NCBI GenBank assembly: GCA_947652605.1
Contig: OX393577.1
Coordinates: 71,284,835-71,348,834, forward strand
DNA: 64,000 nucleotides
Origin: Elmis aenea
Taxonomy: Eukaryota > Arthropoda > Insecta > Coleoptera > Elmidae
Direction of reading: 5' to 3'
Shown here: positions 50,641 through 61,400 of the stretch, in pieces
Layout of the letters: the number at the start of each line of letters is the position of its first letter
Numbering within the stretch: position 1 is the first letter of the stretch
Notes under the pieces: model-generated
Database searches by the model: none
Told to the model about the DNA's origin: nothing
Seen by the model: the letters and a program-made list of their open reading frames with translations, nothing else
Translations under genes and position numbers: made by a program

Positions 50641-53600
50641 GACAAACGGCATTTTACTTAGAAAAATAAACTCTATAACATGCTAAAATTTGAACAAAAT
50701 GTAACAAGCCGTTTTCAAAAAAAAATTCAAAATTTTTAATTTTTTGAATAATTTTGTAAATTAAATTTCAAAATAGTTGAGAGAAACGGCATTATACTTA
50801 GAAAAATAAACTCTATAACGTGCTAAAATTTAAACAAAATGTAACAAGCCGTTTTCAAAAAAAAATTCAAAATTTTTAATTTTTTGAATAATTTTGTAAA
50901 TTAGACTTCTAAATAGTTGAGACAAACGGCATTATACTTAGAAAAATAAACTCTATAACATGCTAAAATTTAAACAAAATGTAACAAGCCGTTTTCAAAA
51001 AAAAATCTCAAAATTTTTAATTTTTTGAATAATTTTGTAAATTAAATTTCAAAATAGTTGAGACAAACAGAATTATACTTAGAAAAATAAACTCTATAAT
51101 ATACTTAAATTTAAACAAAATCGTATGAGCCGTTCTCGAGAAAAATTTTCAAAATTTTAAATTTTTTGAATAATTTTGTAAATTAAATTTCAAAATAGTT
51201 GAGACAAACGGCATTATACTTAGAAAAATAAACTCTATAACATACTTAAATTTGAACAAAATCGTATTAGCCGTTTTCGAGAAAAATTTTCAAAATTTTA
51301 AATTTTTTGAATAACTTTGTAAATTAAATTTCAAAATAGTTGAGACAAACGGCATTATACTAAGAAAAATAAACTCTATAACATGCTAAAATTTGAACAA
51401 AATGTAACAAGCCGTTTCCAAAAAAAATTTAAAAATTTTAAATTTTTTCAATAATTTTGTAAATTAAATTTCAAAATAGTTGAGACAAACGGAATTATAC
51501 TAAGAAAAATAAACTCAATAACATACTACAATTTGAACAAAATCGTATGAGCCGTTTTCGAGAAAAATTTTCAAAATTTTAAATTTTTGGAATGATTTTG
51601 TAAATTAAATTTCAAAATAGTTTAGACAAACAGCATTATACTTAGAAAAATAAACTCTATAACATACTAAAGTTTGAACAAAATCGTAAGAGCCGTTCTC
51701 GAGAAAAAATTTCAAAATTTTTAATTTTTTGAATAATTTTGTAAATTAAATTTCAAAATAGTTGAGACAAACGGCATCATACTTAGAAAAATAAACTCTA
51801 TAACATGCTAAAATTTGAACAAAATGTAACAAGCCGTTTTCAAAAAATATTCAAAATTTTTAATTTTTTGAATAATTTTGTAAATTAGACTTCTAAATAG
51901 TTGAGACAAAGGGCATTATACTTGAAAAAATAAACTCTATAACATACTTATATTTGAAAAAAATGTAACGAGCCGTTTTCGAAAAATATTCAAAATTTTT
52001 AATTTTTTGAATAATTTTGTAAATTAGACTTGTAAATAGTTAAGACAAACGGCATTATACTTGGAAAAGTAAACTCTATAACATTCTAAAATTTGAACAA
52101 AAAGTAACAAGCCGTTTTCGAAAAAAATTTCAAAATTTTCAAAATTTTTAATTTTTTGAATATTTTGTAAATTAGACTTCTAAATAGTTGAGACAAATTG
52201 CGGCATTATACTTAGAAAAATAAACTCTATAACATGCTAAAATTTGAACCAAATGTAACAAGCCGTTTTCGAAAAAAATTTTCAAAATTTTCAAAATTTT
52301 TAATTTTTTGATTAATTTTGTAAATTAGACTTCTAAATAGTTGAGACAAACGGCATTATACTTAGAAAAATAAACTATATAATATGCTAAATTTTAAACA
52401 AAATGTAACGAGCCGTTTTCGAAAAAAATTTCAAATTTTTCAAAATTTTTAATTTTTTGAATATTTTGTAAATTAGACTTCTAAATAGTTGAGACAAACT
52501 GCGGCATTATACTTAGAAAAATAAACTCTATAACATGCTAAAATTTGAACCAAATGTAACAAGCCGTTTTCGAAAAAAATTTTCAAAATTTTCAAAATTT
52601 TTAATTTTTTGAATAATTTTGTAAATTAGACTTCTAAATAGTTGAGACAAACAGCATTATACTTGAAAAAATAAACTCTATAACATGCTTATATTTGAAA
52701 AAAATGTAACAAGCAGTTTTCGAAAAAAAATTTCAAAATTTTCAAAATCTTTAATTTTTGAATAATTTTGTAAATTAAATTTTAAATTAGTTGAGACAAA
52801 CAGCATTATACTTAGAAAAATAAATTCAATAACATGCTAAAATTTGAACAAAATTTAACAAGCCGTTTTCGAGAAAAATTTTCAAAATTTTTAATTTTTT
52901 GAATAATTTTGTAAATTAAATTTCAAAATAGTTGAGACAAACGGCATTATACTAAGAAAAATAAACTCAATAACATACTAAAATTTGAACAAAATCGTAT
53001 AAGCCGTTTTCGAGAAAAATTTTCAAAATTTTAAATTTTTTGAATAATTTTGTAAATTAAATTTTAAAATAGTTGAGACAAACAGCATTACACTTAGAAA
53101 AATAAACTCTATAACATACTTAAATTTGAACAAAATCGTATGAGCCGTTCTCGAGAAAAATTTTCAAAATTTTTAATTTTTTGAATAATTTTGTAAATTA
53201 AATTTTAAAATAGTTGAGACAAACGGCATTATACTTAGAAAAATAAACTCTATAACATACTAAAATTTGAACAAAATCGTATGAGCCGTTCTCGAGAAAA
53301 ATTTTCAAAATTTTTAGTTTTTTGAATAATTTTGTAAATTAAATTTCAAAATAGTTGAGAGAAACGGCATTATACTTAGCAAAATAAACTCTATAACATA
53401 CTAAAATTCAACAAAATCGTATGAGCCGTTCTCGAGAAAAATTTTCAAAATTTTTAATTTTTTGAATAATTTTGTAAATTAAATTTCAAAATAGTTGAGA
53501 CAAACGGCATTATACTAAGAAAAATAAACTCTATAACATACTAAAATTTGAACAAAATCGTATGAGCCGTTTTCGAGAAAAATTTTCAAAATTTTTAATT

Positions 53601-54780
53601 TTTTGAATAATTTTGTAAATTAAATTTCTAAATAGTTGAGACAAACGGCATTATACTTAGAAAAATAAACTCTATAACATGCTAAAATTTGAACAAAATG
53701 TAACAAGCCGTTTTCAAAAAAAATTTCAAAATTTTTAATTTTTTGAATAATTTTGTAAATTAAATTTCAAAATAGTTGAGAGAAACGGCATTATACTTAG
53801 AAAAATAAACTCTATAACGTGCTAAAATTTAAACAAAATGTAACAAGCCGTTTTCAAAAAAAATTTCAAAATTTTTAATTTTTTGAATAATTTTGTAAAT
53901 TAGACTTCTAAATAGTTGAGATCAACGGCATTATACTTAAAAAAATAAACTCTATAACATGCTAAAATTTAAACAAAATGTAACAAGCCGTTTTCAAAAA
54001 AAAATTTCAAAATTTTTAATTTTTGAATAATTTTGTAAATTAAATTTCAAAATAGTTGAGACAAACAGAATTATACTTAGAAAAATAAACTCTATAATAT
54101 ACTAGAATTTAAACAAAATCGTTTAAGCCGTTTTCGAGAAAAATTTCAAAATTTTTAATTTTTTGAATAATTTTGTAAATTACATTTCAAAATAGTTGAG
54201 ACAAACGGCATTATACTAAAAAAAAATAAACTCAATAACATACTAAAATTTGAACAAAATCGTATGAGCCGTTTACGAGAAAAATTTTCAAAATTTTTAA
54301 TTTTTTGAATAACTTTGTAAATTACATTCAAAATAGTTGAGACAAACGGCATTATACTAAGAAAAATAAACTCTATAACATACTAAAATTTGAACAAAAT
54401 CGTATGAGCCGTTTTCGAGAAAAATTTTCAAAATTTTAAATTTTTTGAATAACTTTGTAAATTAAATTTCAAAATAGTTGAGACAAACGGCATTATACTA
54501 AGAAAAATAAACTCTATAACATACTAAAATTTGAACAAAATCGTATGAGCCGTTTTCGAGAAAAATTTTCAAAATTTTTAATCTTTTGAATAACTTTGTA
54601 AATTACATTTCAAAATAGTTGAGACAAACGGTATTATACTAAAAAAAATAAACTCTATAACATACTAAAATTTGAACAAAATCGTATGAGCCGTTTTCGA
54701 GAAAAATTTTCAAAATTTTTAATTTTTTGAATAACTTTGTAAATTAAATTTCAAAATAGTTAAGACAAACGGCATTATAC
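50640..54780 (+). repeat. Diverged right edge of the plus-oriented array
   Basis: Monomers here vary more and include types absent from the core: GAGAGAAACGGC at about 50779, 53357 and 53778, TGCGGCATTATAC at about 52200 and 52500, and GAACAAAAAGTAACAAGCC near 52097. The last four or so monomers carry AATAACTTTG like the array beyond the 20-bp satellite. The final monomer ends at GGCATTATACTT, where the 20-bp satellite starts. Confidence 0.85.
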
Positions 54781-57700
54781 TTTTCTTGTATTCTGGTTAC
54801 TTTTCTTGTATTCTGGTTACTTTTCTTGTATTCTGGTTACTTTTCTTGTATTCTGGTTACTTTTCTTGTATTCTGGTTACTTTTCTTGTATTCTGGTTAC
54901 TTTTCTTGTATTCTGGTTACTTTTCTTGTATTCTGGTTACTTTTCTTGTATTCTGGTTACTTTTCTTGTATTCTGGTTACTTTTCTTGTATTCTGGTTAC
55001 TTTTCTTGTATTCTGGTTACTTTTCTTGTATTCTGGTTACTTTTCTTGTATTCTGGTTACTTTTCTTGTATTCTGGTTACTTTCGTGTATTCTGGTTACT
55101 TTTCTTGTATTCTGGTTACTTTTCTTGTATTCTGGTTACTTTTCTTGTATTCTGGTTACTTTTCTTGTATTCTGGTTACTTTTCTTGTATTCTGGTTACT
55201 TTTCTTGTATTCTGGTTACTTTTCTTGTATTCTGGTTACTTTTCTTGTATTCTGGTTACTTTTCTTGTATTCTGGTTACTTTTCTTGTATTCTGGTTACT
55301 TTTCTTGTATTCTGGTTACTTTTCTTGTATTCTGGTTACTTTTCTTGTATTCTGGTTACTTTTCTTGTATTCTGGTTACTTTTCTTGTATTCTGGTTACT
55401 TTTCTTGTATTCTGGTTACTTTTCTTGTATTCTGGTTACTTTTCTTGTATTCTGGTTACTTTTCTTGTATTCTGGTTACTTTTCTTGTATTCTGGTTACT
55501 TTTCTTGTATTCTGGTTACTTTTCTTGTATTCTGGTTACTTTTCTACTTTTCTTGTATTCTGGTTACTTTTCTTGTATTCTGGTTACTTTTCTTGTATTC
55601 TGGTTACTTTTCTTGTATTCTGGTTACTTTTCTTGTATTCTGGTTACTTTTCTTGTATTCTGGTTACTTTTCTTGTATTCTGGTTACTTTTCTTGTATTC
55701 TGGTTACTTTTCTTGTATTCTGGTTACTTTTCTTGTATTCTGGTTACTTTTCTTGTATTCTGGTTACTTTTCTTGTATTCTGGTTACTTTTCTTGTATTC
55801 TGGTTACTTTTCTTGTATTCTGGTTACTTTTCTTGTATTCTGGTTACTTTTCTTGTATTCTGGTTACTTTTCTTGTATTCTGGTTACTTTTCTTGTATTC
55901 TGGTTACTTTTCTTGTATTCTGGTTACTTTTCTTGTATTCTGGTTACTTTTCTTGTATTCTGGTTACTTTTCTTGTATTCTGGTTACTTTTCTTGTATTC
56001 TGGTTACTTTTCTTGTATTCTGGTTACTTTTCTTGTATTCTGGTTACTTTTCTTGTATTCTGGTTACTTTTCTTGTATTCTGGTTACTTTTCTTGTATTC
56101 TGGTTACTTTTCTTGTATTCTGGTTACTTTTCTTGTATTCTGGTTACTTTTCTTGTATTCTGGTTACTTTTCTTGTATTCTGGTTACTTTTCTTGTATTC
56201 TGGTTACTTTTCTTGTATTCTGGTTACTTTTCTTGTATTCTGGTTACTTTTCTTGTATTCTGGTTACTTTTCTTGTATTCTGGTTACTTTTCTTGTATTC
56301 TGGTTACTTTTCTTGTATTCTGGTTACTTTTCTTGTATTCTGGTTACTTTTCTTGTATTCTGGTTACTTTTCTTGTATTCTGGTTACTTTTCTTGTATTC
56401 TGGTTACTTTTCTTGTATTCTGGTTACTTTTCTTGTATTCTGGTTACTTTTCTTGTATTCTGGTTACTTTTCTTGTATTCTGGTTACTTTTCTTGTATTC
56501 TGGTTACTTTTCTTGTATTCTGGTTACTTTTCTTGTATTCTGGTTACTTTTCTTGTATTCTGGTTACTTTTCTTGTATTCTGGTTACTTTTCTTGTATTC
56601 TGGTTACTTTTCTTGTATTCTGGTTACTTTTCTTGTATTCTGGTTACTTTTCTTGTATTCTGGTTACTTTTCTTGTATTCTGGTTACTTTTCTTGTATTC
56701 TGGTTACTTTTCTTGTATTCTGGTTACTTTTCTTGTATTCTGGTTACTTTTCTTGTATTCTGGTTACTTTTCTTGTATTCTGGTTACTTTTCTTGTATTC
56801 TGGTTACTTTTCTTGTATTCTGGTTACTTTTCTTGTATTCTGGTTACTTTTCTTGTATTCTGGTTACTTTTCTTGTATTCTGGTTACTTTTCTTGTATTC
56901 TGGTTACTTTTCTTGTATTCTGGTTACTTTTCTTGTATTCTGGTTACTTTTCTTGTATTCTGGTTACTTTTCTTGTATTCTGGTTACTTTTCTTGTATTC
57001 TGGTTACTTTTCTTGTATTCTGGTTACTTTTCTCGTATTCTGGTTACTTTTCTCGTATTCTGGTTACTTTTCTCGTATTCTGGTTACTTTTCTCGTATTC
57101 TGGTTACTTTTCTCGTATTCTGGTTACTTTTCTTGTATTCTGGTTACTTTTCTTGTATTCTGGTTACTTTTCTTGTATTCTGGTTACTTTTCTTGTATTC
57201 TGGTTACTTTTCTTGTATTCTGGTTACTTTTCTTGTATTCTGGTTACTTTTCTTGTATTCTGGTTACTTTTCTTGTATTCTGGTTACTTTTCTTGTATTC
57301 TGGTTACTTTTCTTGTATTCTGGTTACTTTTCTTGTATTCTGGTTACTTTTCTTGTATTCTGGTTACTTTTCTTGTATTCTGGTTACTTTTCTTGTATTC
57401 TGGTTACTTTTCTTGTATTCTGGTTACTTTTCTTGTATTCTGGTTACTTTTCTTGTATTCTGGTTACTTTTCTTGTATTCTGGTTACTTTTCTTGTATTC
57501 TGGTTACTTTTCTTGTATTCTGGTTACTTTTCTTGTATTCTGGTTACTTTTCTTGTATTCTGGTTACTTTTCTTGTATTCTGGTTACTTTTCTTGTATTC
57601 TGGTTACTTTTCTTGTATTCTGGTTACTTTTCTTGTATTCTGGTTACTTTTCTTGTATTCTGGTTACTTTTCTTGTATTCTGGTTACTTTTCTTGTATTC

Positions 57701-58400
57701 TGGTTACTTTTCTTGTATTCTGGTTACTTTTCTTGTATTCTGGTTACTTTTCTTGTATTCTGGTTACTTTTCTTGTATTCTGGTTACTTTTCTTGTATTC
57801 TGGTTACTTTTCTTGTATTCTGGTTACTTTTCTTGTATTCTGGTTACTTTTCTTGTATTCTGGTTACTTTTCTTGTATTCTGGTTACTTTTCTTGTATTC
57901 TGGTTACTTTTCTTGTATTCTGGTTACTTTTCTTGTATTCTGGTTACTTTTCTTGTATTCTGGTTACTTTTCTTGTATTCTGGTTACTTTTCTTGTATTC
58001 TGGTTACTTTTCTTGTATTCTGGTTACTTTTCTTGTATTCTGGTTACTTTTCTTGTATTCTGGTTACTTTTCTTGTATTCTGGTTACTTTTCTTGTATTC
58101 TGGTTACTTTTCTTGTATTCTGGTTACTTTTCTTGTATTCTGGTTACTTTTCTTGTATTCTGGTTACTTTTCTTGTATTCTGGTTACTTTTCTTGTATTC
58201 TGGTTACTTTTCTTGTATTCTGGTTACTTTTCTTGTATTCTGGTTACTTTTCTTGTATTCTGGTTACTTTTCTTGTATTCTGGTTACTTTTCTTGTATTC
58301 TGGTTACTTTTCTTGTATTCTGGTTACTTTTCTTGTATTCTGGTTACTTTTCTTGTATTCTGGTTACTTTTCTTGTATTCTGGTTACTTTTCTTGTATTC
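54781..58400 (+). repeat. 20-bp satellite, about 180 copies
   Basis: The unit is ACTTTTCTTGTATTCTGGTT, strongly T-rich on this strand, and virtually perfect over 3.6 kb. Visible exceptions are one 19-bp unit with TTTCGTGTATTC at 55081, one truncated unit (TTTCTACTTTTCTTG) near 55544, and five successive units with CTCGTATTC between about 57030 and 57115. The unit has no stop codon in any forward frame, which creates three overlapping open frames of about 1200 codons that repeat every 20 residues; these are not gene evidence. Confidence 0.97.
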
Positions 58401-61400
58401 AATGCCGTTTGTTTCAACTAGTTTGAAATTTAATTTACAAAGTTATTCAAAAAAGTAAAAATTTTGAAAATTTTGAATTTTTTTCTCGAAAACGGCTCAT
58501 ACGATTTTGTTCAAATTTTAGTATGTTATAGAGTTTTATTTTCTTAGTATAATGCCGTTTGTTTCAACTAGTTTGAAATTTAATTTACAAAGTTATTCAA
58601 AAAAGTAAAAATTTTGAAAATTTTGAATTTTTTTCTCGAAAACGGCTCATACGATTTTGTTCAAATTTTAGTATGTTATAGAGTTTTATTTTCTTAGTAT
58701 AATGCCGTTTGTTTCAACTAGTTTGAAATTTAATTTACAAAGTTATTCAAAAAATTAAAAATTTTGAAAATTTTGAAATTTTTTTCGAAAACGGCTCGTT
58801 ACATTTTGTTCAAATTTTAGCATGTTATAGAGTTTAATTTTCTTAGTATAATGCCGTTTGTTTCAACTAGTTTGAAATTTAATTTACAAAGTTATTCAAA
58901 AAAGTAAAAATTTTGAAAATTTTGAATTTTTTTCTCGAAAACGGCTCATACGATTTTGTTCAAATTTTAGTATGTTATAGAGTTTTATTTTCTTAGTATA
59001 ATGCCGTTTGTTTCAACTAGTTTGAAATTTAATTTACAAAGTTATTCAAAAAATTAAAAATTTTGAAATTTTTGAATTTTTTTCTCGAAAACGGCTCATA
59101 CGATTTTGTTCAAATTTTAGTATGTTATAGAGTTTTATTTTCTTAGTAAAATGCCGTTTGTTTCAACTAGTTTGAAATTTAATTTACAAAGTTATTCAAA
59201 AAAGTAAAAATTTTGAAAATTTTGAATTTTTTTCTCGAAAACGGCTCATACGATTTTGTTCAAATTTTAGTATGTTATAGAGTTTTATTTTCTTAGTAAA
59301 ATGCCGTTTGTTTCAACTAGTTTGAAATTTAATTTACAAAGTTATTCAAAAAATTAAAAATTTTGAAAATTTTGAATTTTTTTTTCGAAAACGGCTTGTT
59401 ACATTTTGTTCAAATTTTAGCATGTTATAGAGTTTATTTTTCTTAGTATAATGCCGTTTGTTTCAACTAGTTTGAAATTTAATTTACAAAGTTATTCAAA
59501 AAAGTAAAAATTTTGAAAATTTTGAATTTTTTTCTCGAAAACGGCTCATACGATTTTGTTCAAATTTTAGTATGTTATAGAGTTTTATTTTCTTAGTATA
59601 ATGCCGTTTGTTTCAACTAGTTTGAAATTTAATTTACAAAGTTATTCAAAAAATTAAAAATTTTGAAAATTTTGAAATTTTTTTCGAAAACGGCTCGTTA
59701 CATTTTGTTCAAATTTTAGCATGTTATAGAGTTTAATTTTCTTAGTATAATGCCGTTTGTTTCAACTAGTTTGAAATTTAATTTACAAAGTTATTCAAAA
59801 AAGTAAAAATTTTGAAAATTTTGAATTTTTTTCTCGAAAACGGCTCATACGATTTTGTTCAAATTTTAGTATGTTATAGAGTTTTATTTTCTTAGTATAA
59901 TGCCGTTTGTTTCAACTAGTTTGAAATTTAATTTACAAAGTTATTCAAAAAATTAAAAATTTTGAAATTTTTGAATTTTTTTCTCGAAAACGGCTCATAC
60001 GATTTTGTTCAAATTTTAGTATGTTATAGAGTTTTATTTTCTTAGTAAAATGCCGTTTGTTTCAACTAGTTTGAAATTTAATTTACAAAGTTATTCAAAA
60101 AAGTAAAAATTTTGAAAATTTTGAATTTTTTTCTCGAAAACGGCTCATACGATTTTGTTCAAATTTTAGTATGTTATAGAGTTTTATTTTCTTAGTAAAA
60201 TGCCGTTTGTTTCAACTAGTTTGAAATTTAATTTACAAAGTTATTCAAAAAATTAAAAATTTTGAAAATTTTGAATTTTTTTTTCGAAAACGGCTTGTTA
60301 CATTTTGTTCAAATTTTAGCATGTTATAGAGTTTATTTTTCTTAGTATAATGCCGTTTGTTTCAACTAGTTTGAAATTTAATTTACAAAGTTATTCAAAA
60401 AAGTAAAAATTTTGAAAATTTTGAATTTTTTTCTCGAAAACGGCTCATACGATTTTGTTCAAATTTTAGTATGTTATAGAGTTTTATTTTCTTAGTAAAA
60501 TGCCGTTTGTTTCAACTAGTTTGAAATTTAATTTACAAAGTTATTCAAAAAATTAAAAATTTTGAAAATTTTGAATTTTTTTTTCGAAAACGGCTTGTTA
60601 CATTTTGTTCAAATTTTAGCATGTTATAGAGTTTAATTTTCTTAGTATAATGCCGTTTGTTTCAACTAGTTTGAAATTTAATTTACAAAGTTATTCAAAA
60701 AAGTAAAAATTTTGAAAATTTTGAATTTTTTTCTCGAAAACGGCTTATACGATTTTGTTCAAATTTTAGTATGTTATAGAGTTTTATTTTCTTAGTATAA
60801 TGCCGTTTGTTTCAACTAGTTTGAAATTTAATTTACAAAGTTATTCAAAAAAGTAAAAATTTTGAAAATTTTGAATTTTTTTCTCGAAAACGGCTCATAC
60901 GATTTTGTTCAAATTTTAGTATGTTATAGAGTTTTATTTTCTTAGTATAATGCCGTTTGTTTCAACTAGTTTGAAATTTAATTTACAAAGTTATTCAAAA
61001 AAGTAAAAATTTTGAAAATTTTGAATTTTTTTCTCGAAAACGGCTCATACGATTTTGTTCAAATTTTAGTATGTTATAGAGTTTTATTTTCTTAGTATAA
61101 TGCCGTTTGTTTCAACTAGTTTGAAATTTAATTTACAAAGTTATTCAAAAAATTAAAAATTTTGAAATTTTTGAATTTTTTTCTCGAAAACGGCTCATAC
61201 GATTTTGTTCAAATTTTAGTATGTTATAGAGTTTTATTTTCTTAGTAAAATGCCGTTTGTTTCAACTAGTTTGAAATTTAATTTACAAAGTTATTCAAAA
61301 AAGTAAAAATTTTGAAAATTTTGAATTTTTTTCTCGAAAACGGCTCATACGATTTTGTTCAAATTTTAGTATGTTATAGAGTTTTATTTTCTTAGTAAAA

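Larger units (their letters stand above)
7943..54780 (+). repeat. Main satellite array, ~141-bp AT-rich monomer, head to tail, ~330 copies
   Basis: Each monomer can be taken to start at GAGACAAACGGCATTATAC, followed by TTAGAAAAATAAACTCTATA, an AACATACTAAAATTTGAAC block, a variable box ending GCCGTT, a TTTTCGAAAA-like palindrome, A/T runs (TTCAAAATTTTTAATTTTTT) and GTAAATTAAATTTCAAAATA. Spacing is 140-141 bp in most of the array and up to 151 bp at the left edge and in a few internal copies. The whole array has one orientation apart from a single MITE insert. Two main monomer types alternate in ordered patterns and build several higher-order repeats (listed separately). No true gene lies inside; small frames here are chance openings. 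Confidence 0.97.

Noticed and set aside
54155..54352. 65-codon minus-strand frame
   Set aside because: It spans parts of two satellite monomers and repeats the same words; chance opening in the satellite.
7943..54780. CRISPR-like array of repeats
   Set aside because: Repeats are contiguous with no unique spacers, and the context is animal nuclear DNA.
54781..58400. Telomeric repeat
   Set aside because: The 20-bp unit has no TTAGG-like motif and the array is flanked on both sides by another satellite.
54786..58458. Three overlapping ~1200-codon open frames with a hydrophobic 20-residue repeat (MYSGYFSCILVTFLVFWLLF)
   Set aside because: They are the same 20-bp satellite read in each frame. 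A unit of 20 bp with no stop codon stays open automatically. There is no codon bias, promoter, or non-repeat domain.
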